This document shows positions 53,301-56,767 of a stretch of DNA of 64,000 nucleotides, one piece after another. The notes below the pieces were generated by a model. The model was not told the origin of the DNA. It saw only the letters and a program-made list of their open reading frames with translations, and ran no database searches. Each line of letters begins with the position of its first letter. Positions within the stretch are counted from its first letter, which is position 1. The translations under genes and the position numbers were made by a program. Origin of the DNA: Beroe forskalii (taxonomy: Eukaryota; Ctenophora; Nuda; Beroida; Beroidae); the NCBI GenBank assembly GCA_011033025.1, contig WFMF01000177.1, forward strand, positions 248,001 to 312,000, given 5' to 3'.

Positions 53301-55980
53301 CTTCTTACCCGCCCACTTCTTACCCACCTACTTCTTACCCGCCCACTTCTTACCCGCCCACTTCTTACCCACCTACTTCTTACCCGCCCACTTCTAACCC
53401 ACCAACTTCTCACCCACCTTTGAGGAGGTCCATGTAGAACTCCTCCTCCTCAATGTCGCACACTTCCTTCACCACAGCCCCTCGCTTCTTCCTCTTTTTA
53501 CACAGTTTCCTCGACACTGCGTAGGAGGGCTCAGTAAGGGCCAGCAGCCTGAACATCTCGTACCTGCGTCAGGAGAGAGATAACGATGATGTATGTTTAA
53601 TGTTTATACTATACCCCGCGCACGAAATTAATTTGGCAGCGCGCACAATGTAAATGGCGTCATTGCGACCGCCTATATTTATTCTGAACGCATATTACTG
53701 GTGAGGGGTCAGTGAGCGACAAGCGTAAACTCGTAAAGCGTTAGAGATTAGAGGGGATAAAACCTCGTGTAAGGAACAAAACAGGATAGTTAAGTGATAA
53801 ATTGGTTCCGTAAAACCAGCAATGATACATCTCATTATACAACTTGATTACATAAAATTTCTGACGCATTTCAGGCCTCGATGACTTCACTCTCTAGCTA
53901 CCCATGATGAAAAAGTTATTTAGCTGAAGTGAGTTTTCCACCCTCCCACTAACCCGAGGATCATGCAGCCCCCCTTGCCGTGCCACTCCTTGATGAGGGT
54001 GGCCCTGGCCTCGAAGGTCTTCAGCAAGTCGTTGATGACGTAGATAGGATAGTTCCTGGAGGAAGTTGGGTCCGAGCAGTCCTTGGGCACCCACATGTCG
54101 AACTCATTGATCCAGTTCTGGAGCACGTTCACTGGAACCACGATCAGGACACACTGGGCTGGCGTGTTCCGGAGACAGCAGTCAACGAAACTGGGAAGGG
54201 GGTGGGGTTAGGGAATAATGCTCGTAATTAGTAGCTCCAGGGGTAACAAAACACTCCAAGAAATTGTTAGTGGTAAGGCAGAATGAAGTCCAGTGAGCGA
54301 TACTAGAACTGATGTTTGTGTGTGAGAAAAAGCACTGGGTTATGGGTACAATATAAATCATAATCTACTGACTATTGTCTTATAATATTTCCTTTGGACT
54401 AAAGCGGTTGTATATCGAGAAGAATTATACATTACATGTCGTATTCTTTTAACTGGATTGAATCCAGACAGGATTCCTACTAACCTGATAGATTGGAGTG
54501 TCTTTCCTAGGCCCATTGTATGCGCTAAGATACACCCAAATCCAGGACTAGCATTAAATCTGGACACTGATTCTATGATATTATCGTATAGGAATCTGAT
54601 TCCTCCGATCTGAAACAAGGAGTAGTTAGTGAAATACATGATCAGTAATACTACGTGAAGTACACTAGTAGGTAATAAGGTCATGTAATGATAGTGCACC
54701 GTACACGATGCACCGTATTACAGGTAACATTATAATGCCTAATATGGGATAATTAGTCATGTACACAGGACACTCCTGGTAATAACTTAATGAGGGAGGA
54801 CAATGCTAGCCGACATTGCTTCGCAGTAATCAGCCATCATGTCCAAGACATCAGCCTGTGACATCAAGTACAAACTTACAAAATTACAAGGTCAATGATG
54901 TGCTGACTTAAATCGGTTCAATTATTAACTAAGTGATAAGTCGTTGCAATACAATCAATATTATATTGAATTAAAACTTTCCTTTCAGGCCTCGTAGATT
55001 TGAATTCTCATTTAAATGAAAGCAAATTCGTGAGGAAGGATGAGTATCAGGACTTTATCATGCAAACTGCACAGGAAAGTTCTAAGCGTCATTTGATATT
55101 AGGAACTATGGCGGTGAAAATTCACTGCCATGGTTTTTAAACAAAAGATCCCTACTACCATGTCTGATATACGATGCGTAATAATGTGCACATGTTATTA
55201 ACCTCAGTATAATGTTTATTAGAAAATCATGCTCTGCTAGAATTAACCTGGTGTGATTTGACGGTTTCTGCGAGTTTGGGCGTCAGGAAGATATCTGGTT
55301 CGTCAGGGGGATGGTTCACGTTGACCAGCACCCTGCCCTGACTGTCGGGCACGTTCTTCGTGTCGTCCGTGTGCATGCCCCCCACGAAGGCCGTGGTGTC
55401 GTCGTACCCCGTGAGGGGCTTGTCGATCTCATCAGGCTCGCTGTCGTCACTTGACAGCGTTATCACTGTGGGGGCTTTCTTGGCTTTCCTGAGAATGATG
55501 GATGTTGCTAAGCTGCACCGGGGGACTTTTTTATTAAACCTTTTCTCATTAAAAGAAAGAAGGAAAAAGCAGCTGCATTTACTTGCGAATGATGGCAAAC
55601 GACTTGTAGCATCAATCATCATGGCATAAAAATCACAAAACTGTTCGAGGATAATTATGAATCATCAGCATGATTTGAACACAACTCCAAAATTGTAATA
55701 AACTAACAACTCTCTCACTTCTTATCAGGAGCAGTTTCCCCATCGCTATCCTCCACCACGATAGTGACAGGTTTAGAGCCGTCCCCACTCCGCTGCTTCT
55801 TCCGTTCCTCCTGCTGGAGCCGCTTCCGCTCCTCCGCCTGGCTCTTCTCAGCCAGCTCCCGCAGCCGCTTGATCCGCTCCAACTCCCGCTCCTGCTCCAG
55901 CCGCGTCTCCTCCGCCAGCTCGTCCTCACTCAGCATCTTACGGATGTTCTTACGCTTACGAGCTTTCTTGTTCTGATCAT
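12726..55980 (-). CDS. RAD54L2: RAD54L2/ARIP4-like SNF2 chromatin remodeller (43-kb gene)
   Basis: This is a DNA-dependent ATPase of the SNF2 family, Rad54-like/ATRX branch, that acts on chromatin in the nucleus. I read these minus-strand exons: 55719-55980, 55248-55488, 54485-54609, 53954-54190, 53418-53563, 39286-39400, 38784-38946, 20021-20085, 19203-19365, 18813-19022, 18456-18596, 18214-18324, 13925-14034, 12995-13139 and a probable last exon 12726-12902. All junctions are GT-AG and all phases agree. Motifs in order: [11 protein letters not shown] coiled-coil start, [18 protein letters not shown] (Walker A), [17 protein letters not shown] (DEGH box), [72 protein letters not shown] and [27 protein letters not shown] and [10 protein letters not shown] favour ARIP4 over ATRX. 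The N-terminal exon(s) upstream of 55980 were not found. The vertebrate C-terminal region after the helicase appears missing or very short. Confidence 0.92.
13653..13753. repeat. Hairpin-forming inverted repeat
   Basis: Arms 13653-13689 and 13717-13753 are imperfect reverse complements built on ATTAACAAAC and GTGTGATATCGA. The loop contains CTCGGCTGACGCCTCG, itself self-complementary. The same style of CTCGG/CCTCGTGTG hairpin recurs near 47.7 kb, suggesting a dispersed element end. Confidence 0.6.
14055..14212. repeat. GGGGGTTTGAAATGAG minisatellite
   Basis: About ten 15-17-bp units (GGGTTTGAAATGAGGG, GGTTTAAAATGAGGG) lie about 20 bp upstream of the splice acceptor of exon 13925-14034. On the minus strand the array is pyrimidine-rich and could contribute to acceptor recognition. 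Confidence 0.85.
14251..14914. mobile_element. TA-flanked TIR element, copy 1 (CCTTATTGTAGGAAATTAAG)
   Basis: Terminal inverted repeats CCTTATTGTAGGAAATTAAG...CTTAATTTCCTACAATAAGG enclose 664 bp, with TA on both outer sides (14249-14250 and 14915-14916). Subterminal ATTAAGCACCATGAAATTA segments pair across the element. There is no transposase frame, so it is non-autonomous. The TA duplication fits the Tc1/mariner group. Confidence 0.85.
14917..15448. other. Intronic spacer, nothing recognised
   Basis: AT-rich sequence between two related TA-flanked elements. It contains no long frame, tandem array or inverted repeat that I can support. Confidence 0.4.
15451..16226. mobile_element. TA-flanked TIR element, copy 2 (CCTTATTACAGGAAATTAAG)
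   Basis: This element is 776 bp long. Its ends CCTTATTACAGGAAATTAAG and ATTTCCTGTAATAAGG match copy 1 at 14251-14914, and TA flanks both sides. Subterminal AATTAAGCCCTA...AGGGCTTAATT hairpins occur at both ends. The middle differs from copy 1, so the two are members of one family carrying different filler DNA. Confidence 0.85.
16229..17890. other. Intronic spacer with a GTACA-rich palindrome
   Basis: Mostly unassigned. At 16971-17004 a 34-bp near-perfect palindrome (AGTACAATGTACAGTGTACA...) lies among other TGTACA and ACATTGTAC copies between 16837 and 17004. No coding exon was recognised. Confidence 0.5.
17893..18170. repeat. 27-bp minisatellite (GTACCCTGTGTGTAACTGCGCACCTAT)
   Basis: About ten units of 27 bp end 44 bp from exon 18214-18324. 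Because the unit is a multiple of three, both strands stay open and give false repetitive proteins. Confidence 0.95.
18214..20085 (-). CDS. RAD54L2: RAD54L2-like exons 8-12: inter-lobe region and helicase C start
   Basis: Exon 20021-20085 is only 65 bp ([18 protein letters not shown]). Exon 19203-19365 gives [19 protein letters not shown]. Exon 18813-19022 gives [13 protein letters not shown] and ends at [10 protein letters not shown]. Exon 18456-18596 opens motif [20 protein letters not shown]. Exon 18214-18324 supplies [10 protein letters not shown] 42-bp tandem duplication at the start of exon 18456-18596 creates a second upstream acceptor, so the exon could also begin at 18638. Confidence 0.93.
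18554..18640. repeat. 42-bp tandem duplication across a splice acceptor
   Basis: Two nearly identical 42-bp copies span the intron-exon boundary of the RAD54L2-like exon coding for motif IV. Each carries TTTCAG/GTGGTGGTGTTCAGTC in the minus sense, so there are two acceptors 42 bp (14 codons) apart in the same frame: CT at 18597-18598 and at 18639-18640. Confidence 0.9.
19950..20004. repeat. TATACA/TGTACA-rich short repeat
   Basis: CAGTATACATTGTACA occurs twice in tandem next to CTGTACACTATACA, just 17 bp outside the splice donor of exon 20021-20085. It belongs to the recurrent GTACA-rich patches of this locus. Confidence 0.6.
20295..21348. mobile_element. 1.05-kb palindromic TA-flanked element
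   Basis: The whole segment is a near-perfect inverted repeat. CCGGGTGGGCCAAAAAGAAC starts the left arm and its complement ends the right arm at 21348, with the centre near 20822 and arms of about 500 bp. TA flanks both sides (20293-20294 and 21349-21350), as in Tc1/mariner-type insertions. There is no transposase. Internal TTGTTGATAACTCGG and CTCCAAACACAAGCCGAG-like segments are each present in both arms. A transcript through it would form very long double-stranded RNA. Confidence 0.9.
21351..23206. other. Intronic spacer, nothing firmly recognised
   Basis: AT-rich intron sequence. Short repeats such as CCATATTTTCGTACGCCATA occur near 22435-22540. No exon, RNA gene or paired terminal repeats could be supported. 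Confidence 0.4.
23410..25275. repeat. Degenerate 35-45-bp tandem repeat inside the hAT-like element
   Basis: Units read AGGTATATTTCCAAATTCCA then TCCGAGACAGTGCTTAATA, with indels. About 11 units lie before and about 20 after the nested insertion at 23902-24431. One adjacent pair of poly-T and repeat frames the array on each side. Confidence 0.9.
23902..24431. mobile_element. 530-bp TTAA-flanked TIR element nested in the hAT-like element
   Basis: The ends AGGGATGGTA and TACCATCCCT (the right end reads CTTTACCATCCCT) are inverted, with TTAA directly outside both (23898-23901 and 24432-24435). TTAA duplication is typical of piggyBac insertions. It interrupts a unit of the surrounding tandem repeat, whose sequence GTGCTTAATAATTTAATAGG resumes afterwards. 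It encodes no protein. Confidence 0.85.
25493..27810. other. Intronic spacer with a perfect 42-bp palindrome
   Basis: No gene was recognised. At 26908-26949 there is a perfect palindrome whose left half is TACTTGGTACTTGAATAGAAT. The rest is AT-rich, with short direct repeats such as GGGCAAATTTGGGGCCCA near 26042. Confidence 0.5.
27811..28710 (-). CDS. Secreted beta-trefoil lectin with aerolysin-like domain, copy 1
   Basis: An intact 299-residue intronless frame from an ATG at 28710. Residues 1-20 ([20 protein letters not shown]) are a classic signal peptide. Residues about 25-162 form a ricin-B-like beta-trefoil: three internal repeats each end in a QLW motif (63-65, 108-110, 155-157). Residues about 163-299 resemble the aerolysin/ETX-MTX2 pore-forming fold, with a Ser/Thr-rich alternating stretch (about 196-245) of the type that forms the membrane hairpin. 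A secreted sugar-binding, possibly pore-forming defence or venom protein is inferred; activity cannot be read from sequence. It lies inside a RAD54L2-like intron on the host's own strand. The ATG is directly preceded by TTTCCTTAG, so an upstream untranslated exon is possible. Confidence 0.88.
   Translation of the reverse strand: MAILDLTVVLMSALLVQAMAEDFEIAHNQFLIYNKVYHKSRLRQYGGGWRDWGTYDFEVADNQLWLFDPHPSNNGCYYISNEVYPHHRFAMSRKNGLITYKGPYFDDQLWKLVPSGNDDGFYYIYSCYYTKKRFVKGGAGNKQVGSFDGKQYDDQLWRLVPRFQADIYTDDIFHFDNRQGSTPITRTISVTTGIVTTESSSFTSTTTFKTSMEASLGGSKASAEFSQALETSLSSSTTSSWSKTEEIVFTIPPKKNFKVMQHKVNFEGVIPSDSCTMMTSIKIFESDTATFSDPDKFII
29102..30001 (-). CDS. Secreted beta-trefoil lectin with aerolysin-like domain, copy 2
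   Basis: An intact 299-residue paralogue exactly 1291 bp from copy 1, with the same signal peptide, three QLW repeats and C-terminal aerolysin-like region. It differs from copy 1 at a handful of residues, including N73K, N74K, H86K, T203K, E246Q and I299M. The intergenic 391 bp is duplicated as well, so each repeat unit is gene plus putative promoter. Such near-identity implies recent duplication or gene conversion. Confidence 0.88.
   Translation of the reverse strand: MAILDLTVVLMSALLVQAMAEDFEIAHNQFLIYNKVYHKSRLRQYGGGWRDWGTYDFEVADNQLWLFDPHPSKKGCYYISNEVYPKHRFAMSRKNGLITYKGPYFDDQLWKLVPSGNDDGFYYIYSCYYTKKRFVKGGAGNKQVGSFDGKQYDDQLWRLVPRFQADIYTDDIFHFDNRQGSTPITRTISVTTGIVTTESSSFKSTTTFKTSMEASLGGSKASAEFSQALETSLSSSTTSSWSKTEQIVFTIPPKKNFKVMQHKVNFEGVIPSDSCTMMTSIKIFESDTATFSDPDKFIM
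30393..31292 (-). CDS. Secreted beta-trefoil lectin with aerolysin-like domain, copy 3
   Basis: An intact 299-residue third copy, again 1291 bp from its neighbour. It shares the K73/K74/K86/K203 state with copy 2, but has D5G in the signal peptide, A228Q in the Ser/Thr-rich stretch and E246 as in copy 1. This mosaic suggests exchange between copies. The sequence beyond its 5' end diverges from the other two intergenic spacers after about 30-40 bp, so this is the outer, oldest edge of the array. Confidence 0.88.
   Translation of the reverse strand: MAILGLTVVLMSALLVQAMAEDFEIAHNQFLIYNKVYHKSRLRQYGGGWRDWGTYDFEVADNQLWLFDPHPSKKGCYYISNEVYPKHRFAMSRKNGLITYKGPYFDDQLWKLVPSGNDDGFYYIYSCYYTKKRFVKGGAGNKQVGSFDGKQYDDQLWRLVPRFQADIYTDDIFHFDNRQGSTPITRTISVTTGIVTTESSSFKSTTTFKTSMEASLGGSKASAEFSQQLETSLSSSTTSSWSKTEEIVFTIPPKKNFKVMQHKVNFEGVIPSDSCTMMTSIKIFESDTATFSDPDKFIM
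31293..31653. other. Intronic spacer upstream of lectin copy 3
   Basis: This could hold the promoter of the outermost lectin gene in the minus sense. No TATA box or other motif can be assigned with confidence. Confidence 0.35.
31654..32076. mobile_element. Decayed palindromic GGGGGCCGGGGGG element, copy 1
   Basis: The ends GGGGGCCGGGGGGAGTCTGA and CTCAGACC...CAGCCCCC are the same family as the element at 51759-52464. Internal blocks such as ACTTCTGAGGCCTAAATCAA and AACAATATTTTTTCA match too. The left arm has lost sequence, so it is no longer a full palindrome. The flanking TTAA is degraded to TAA. Confidence 0.75.
32645..33175. repeat. 265-bp direct tandem duplication
   Basis: Two copies in direct orientation, spaced 265 bp apart (GCAATCTTGGGAGGAAG at 32691 and 32956). 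They share TTCTGCAGTTACG, CCTCCTAAACTTGAT and TTCAGCGTACAACCAGGAAAA blocks with scattered differences. Non-coding. Confidence 0.85.
33180..36050. other. Intronic spacer with simple repeats
   Basis: No exon was recognised. There is a (TA)n run near 34030-34048 and a GTGTGCGTGT-type run near 34378-34412. Open frames up to 77 codons are not protein-like. Confidence 0.45.
36055..38368. mobile_element. 2.3-kb TIR element packed with a CTCAACCA-N-TGTGGAGC motif
   Basis: Terminal inverted repeats read ATATGGTCATGTTGAAAGCT at 36108 onward and the complement ending at 38325, about 32 bp with two mismatches; weaker similarity extends outward, so the outer limits are approximate. Inside, a 15-17-bp motif recurs about 18 times. 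Forward copies are at 36283, 36435, 36586, 36744, 36895, 37046 and 37213. Reverse copies (CTCCACATGGTTGAG) are at 37351, 37522, 37662, 37856 and 38001. Partial copies lie between, plus one forward copy at 37618. Spacing in the left half is close to 150 bp. No transposase frame is present. The layout resembles subterminal transposase-binding repeats, but the superfamily is not identified. Confidence 0.75.
38784..39400 (-). CDS. RAD54L2: RAD54L2-like exons 6-7: DEGH box and LTGYPLQNN motif
   Basis: Exon 39286-39400 encodes [20 protein letters not shown], the Mg-ATP-binding DEGH motif II. Exon 38784-38946 encodes motif [12 protein letters not shown], and the family signature [16 protein letters not shown], ending in [10 protein letters not shown]. 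Phases 2 then 0 fit both neighbours. The pair is isolated by a 14-kb intron upstream and an 18.7-kb intron downstream. Confidence 0.93.
38970..39045. repeat. GTACTATA/TGTACA-rich patch
   Basis: Overlapping ATGTACTATATTGTACTATA and CAGTATACAAACTGTACA sequences lie just upstream of exon 38784-38946. It is similar in composition to the patches near 16.9 and 19.97 kb. Confidence 0.5.
39403..40374. other. Intronic spacer, nothing recognised
   Basis: This is the start of the 14-kb intron between RAD54L2-like exons. AT-rich, with no exon, array or inverted repeat that can be supported. Confidence 0.4.
40378..41480. repeat. 18-bp satellite block 1 (GCAGTGTTTATTCAGTGT)
   Basis: About 60 copies of an 18-bp unit, with GTGCGC, GTGTCC and GTGTGC variants, form a near-continuous array. 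A larger block containing CAGTCACCAGATTTTATTCA and a following TGTTACAGTG recurs at about 40647 and 40992, showing higher-order duplication. The unit is six codons, which gives a spurious 322-codon open frame. Confidence 0.95.
41481..42735. repeat. Scattered, decayed 18-bp satellite units
   Basis: Isolated TGTTTATTCAGTG units persist at intervals among unrelated DNA, between the two dense arrays. A short sequence CAAAATGCTCTATTATAAAT occurs twice (about 41576 and 42617), marking a duplication of the spacer together with the satellite. Confidence 0.7.
42736..43378. repeat. 18-bp satellite block 2
   Basis: The second dense array of the same 18-bp unit. The subunit TGCAATTTTCATTTAGTGTC is present at 42831 and 42996, as it is at about 40762 in block 1. 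It evidently arose by segmental copying from block 1 or the reverse. Confidence 0.95.
43379..44450. other. Intronic spacer, nothing recognised
   Basis: AT-rich sequence. Short frames at about 43993-44450 are not protein-like. No repeat family is identified. Confidence 0.4.
44453..45745. repeat. 26-bp satellite (CAGATTCAATCCATCTCAGACTCTGA)
   Basis: About 48 tandem units of 26 bp with light divergence (CCAACTC, TTAGAC and GATCCAATC variants). It is the most regular array in the window, and 26 bp is not a multiple of three, so no long frames result. Confidence 0.97.
45746..46770. other. Intronic spacer, nothing recognised
   Basis: AT-rich, unique-looking sequence with no supported gene or repeat. 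Confidence 0.4.
46774..47258. mobile_element. 485-bp PIF/Harbinger-like MITE
   Basis: The ends GGGGGTGCACACACGTGG and CCACGTGTGTGCAGCCCC are inverted (one mismatch), followed inward by GCTTATAAGCCATGG palindromes. A TAA trinucleotide flanks both sides (46771-46773 and 47259-47261), the target duplication typical of PIF/Harbinger. GACTATAGTCGACA recurs inside. No transposase. Confidence 0.85.
47690..47830. repeat. Paired CTTCGG-loop hairpins inside an inverted repeat
   Basis: Two adjacent perfect hairpins, CCTCGGCCTTCGGCCTCGG-type (about 47726) and ACTCGGGCCTTCGGCCCTCG-type (about 47762), each have a CTTCGG loop. They are bracketed by ACTCGTAAAAGTTACTAAAC and its complement (about 47680 and 47793). 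This looks like the terminal or centre structure of a repeat family, and in RNA it would form very stable stems. Confidence 0.7.
47831..48657. other. Region upstream of the Kv gene
   Basis: This probably holds the promoter and 5' untranslated region of the plus-strand channel gene. No TATA box is placed convincingly. The last 60 bp before the ATG are pyrimidine-rich (TTTCTCTTTCTCTCTTGC), which could also serve as a splice or trans-splice acceptor region. Confidence 0.4.
48658..50412 (+). CDS. Shaker-family voltage-gated potassium channel, intronless
   Basis: An intact 584-residue frame from the first ATG at 48658 (a second lies at 48661). Residues about 112-205 are the T1 tetramerisation domain ([30 protein letters not shown]) without the HX5CX20CC zinc site of Kv2-Kv4. 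Six membrane segments follow: S1 about 239-261, S2 283-303, S3 319-335, S4 341-361 with basic residues every third position (R346, R349, K352, R355, K358, K361), S5 378-400, S6 458-483. The selectivity filter is TSVGYGD (444-450) and S6 has the PVP bend (476-478) followed by SRFNYF where Shaker channels usually have SNFNYF. The S5-pore turret holds two cysteines and an NAT glycosylation site. The C-tail has three near-copies of [14 protein letters not shown]. It should conduct K+ at the plasma membrane of excitable cells. It lies within the RAD54L2-like intron on the opposite strand. Confidence 0.95.
   Translation: MMLSIRASLAKENEDTESETSRRTDVTDHIKNRLRRLKNLRLTELRLKNQKPSDRGETPPKATPQEEDSVDDGEPRKKLKTLLKEKGFTFVIDDQRRVDGEMRCFPEEFSFDDILKINVGGLVYETRRSTLQRFPSTLLGGESIEQYYYKSCNMYFLDRHRTAFSSILSYYQSGGLLSIPTTIHPLVFLEEARFFQLGARIINKLEQPFYVRQASTADTMKEKVYQALEDPNSSQIAKGIAFFDLGCILTAIALICIKSLPRFSEIDRGDYRYVPDMSGGYETVFFLLETICVIWFTGELLTRFCVCPKKLDFGKNILNWVDMMSIMPFYLELMVTSNAHVLLVIRIIRFTKIFRIFKLSKHFRGLIALGLALRHSISEILVLFVFLFVAVLFFATIGYFSEVNLLKNCPLYENATKEEQEDLPKCTDFKSVIGSFWWAIVTITSVGYGDEAPKTVVGMLSGALCAITGIIFVALPVPIIVSRFNYFLQLENDKCRVAADEDISIFNHPLYNPELRASKRKKPSTDQGAQLKRNNSNNPDQDNPLKRSNSNNPDQDNPLKRNNSNNTEQGNNGKSVDIELGIIE
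50413..51754. other. 3' flank of the Kv gene, AT-rich
   Basis: Presumed 3' untranslated region followed by spacer. No conclusive AATAAA signal stands out near the stop. A TGTACA-rich patch occurs at about 51593-51646. No other gene was recognised. Confidence 0.4.
51759..52464. mobile_element. 706-bp palindromic TTAA-flanked element, copy 2
   Basis: The complete element is a near-perfect inverted repeat. GGGGGCCGGGGGGGGTCTGA at the left matches the complement of TCAGGCCCCCCCGGCCCCC at the right, with TTAA immediately outside both (51755-51758 and 52465-52468). The arms carry TTTTGTTGTTTCTGATAGAG and ATTTTCACTTCTGAGGCC-type blocks. TTAA targets suggest mobilisation by a piggyBac-type enzyme. 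It has no coding capacity. The element at 31654-32076 is a decayed relative. Confidence 0.88.
52750..53412. repeat. 15-bp minisatellite abutting a splice donor (CCCACTTCTTACCCG)
   Basis: About 43 units of 15 bp end directly at the donor of RAD54L2-like exon 53418-53563. Read in the gene's sense, each unit is GTAAGAAGTGGGCGG, so every repeat contains GG/GTAAGA, a close match to the 5' splice-site consensus. The 15-bp period keeps frames open on both strands and produces false proteins. Confidence 0.95.
53418..55980 (-). CDS. RAD54L2: RAD54L2-like exons 1-5: coiled coil, acidic linker, ATPase lobe 1
   Basis: Five clustered exons. 55719-55980 encodes a basic and then Glu/Arg/Lys-rich coiled coil beginning [14 protein letters not shown]. 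55248-55488 carries the acidic linker and [18 protein letters not shown], a stretch conserved in ARIP4. 54485-54609 holds the nucleotide-binding motif AHTMGLGKT. 53954-54190 holds motif Ia ([16 protein letters not shown]). 53418-53563 holds YEMFRLLAL plus a lysine-rich insert [13 protein letters not shown]. The first exon has an acceptor (TTCCAACAG) at its upstream edge and no in-frame ATG before the conserved region, so translation probably starts in an exon not seen here. Confidence 0.92.
53566..53953. other. Small intron
   Basis: This is the intron between RAD54L2-like exons 53954-54190 and 53418-53563, with acceptor CTCCTGACGCAG. Nothing else was recognised. Confidence 0.6.
54612..55247. 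other. Small intron
   Basis: Between exons 55248-55488 and 54485-54609. AT-rich, no repeat or gene. Acceptor TTGTTTCAG. Confidence 0.6.
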
Positions 55981-56767
55981 CTGTTGGAATATGAACTTGA
56001 TGTTTGGTATCAGCAGGTTAATTTATTGGGCATCGGGGTGTTTAAAGGGAATGGATTTCATCACGAGAGTTGAGACTTAAACTAATCTGAGTCTTCTTCA
56101 GCTAATGCGGATAAATATGGCATTAATTCCATAGTACAATCGGGCTCTTCCATGAAATAATCGCCTAAGAGTACTCGTAACTCCTACGAACATGGTACCC
56201 GATTTACGAATACTCTCCAAAAGTGTCAATGAAACACTCGGACCCTGTTTGAATGATCCTGAAATATCACGCGCACTGTCCACGAACATTGATTTACGAA
56301 TACTCTCTAAACATGTGACAATGTCACGTGTAATGAACACCAACCAATAGGGTGTAGGTATTTCTCACGCGGATTTGAGAGCGGGATGCTCTCCTCTCGT
56401 ACCTTGGCACCTCATTATTCCTTATATGGAAACTTGTTGTTGTATCAATGTTTCAGTGTTTCGTACTATGACTTGAGTGTAGCGATTTCATTACCTATTT
56501 CAGTAATCAGTGTTGGTTTGTGTGTAGTTTGCTGTTTGGAACCGCGTCAAGCTGCTTTGAGTTCTCTTTTTCTTCAGTGTGCTGTGTACCATATTTACCC
56601 TCTTTATTTACCTTATACCTTTACCCGTTTACCCATATTACCATATACCTTTTTTCAGATTCTCTTTTCTCATTTAAACTTACAACACAACACATATTAA
56701 ATTAACTAACTGAGGAACCCGAAATCCACACCCCAAGTCCCCACCACCTTTTACATTTGCAATTGCA
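55981..56767. other. Upstream of the first recognised RAD54L2-like exon; LINE 5' region
   Basis: The acceptor at 55981-55982 shows that the gene continues upstream, but no further exon is visible. From roughly 56380 the sequence is probably the 5' untranslated part of the LINE. TACGAATACTCTC repeats at about 56202 and 56294 resemble TAAGAGTATTCGTAAG at about 63882, beyond the LINE. Confidence 0.4.

Noticed and set aside
52676-53413. Repetitive open frames of 80-140 codons on both strands
   Set aside because: They are translations of the 15-bp minisatellite, with no start context, domain or non-repeat sequence.
54485-54609. ATRX as the identity of the SNF2 gene
   Set aside because: LTGYPLQNN and [14 protein letters not shown] match the ARIP4/RAD54L2 branch. 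ATRX usually has TGTPLQNN at this position.
55633-55929. 98-codon Arg/Ser-rich minus frame
   Set aside because: It is an alternative frame of the real coiled-coil exon 55719-55980, which has the conserved NIRKML motif and proper splice sites.
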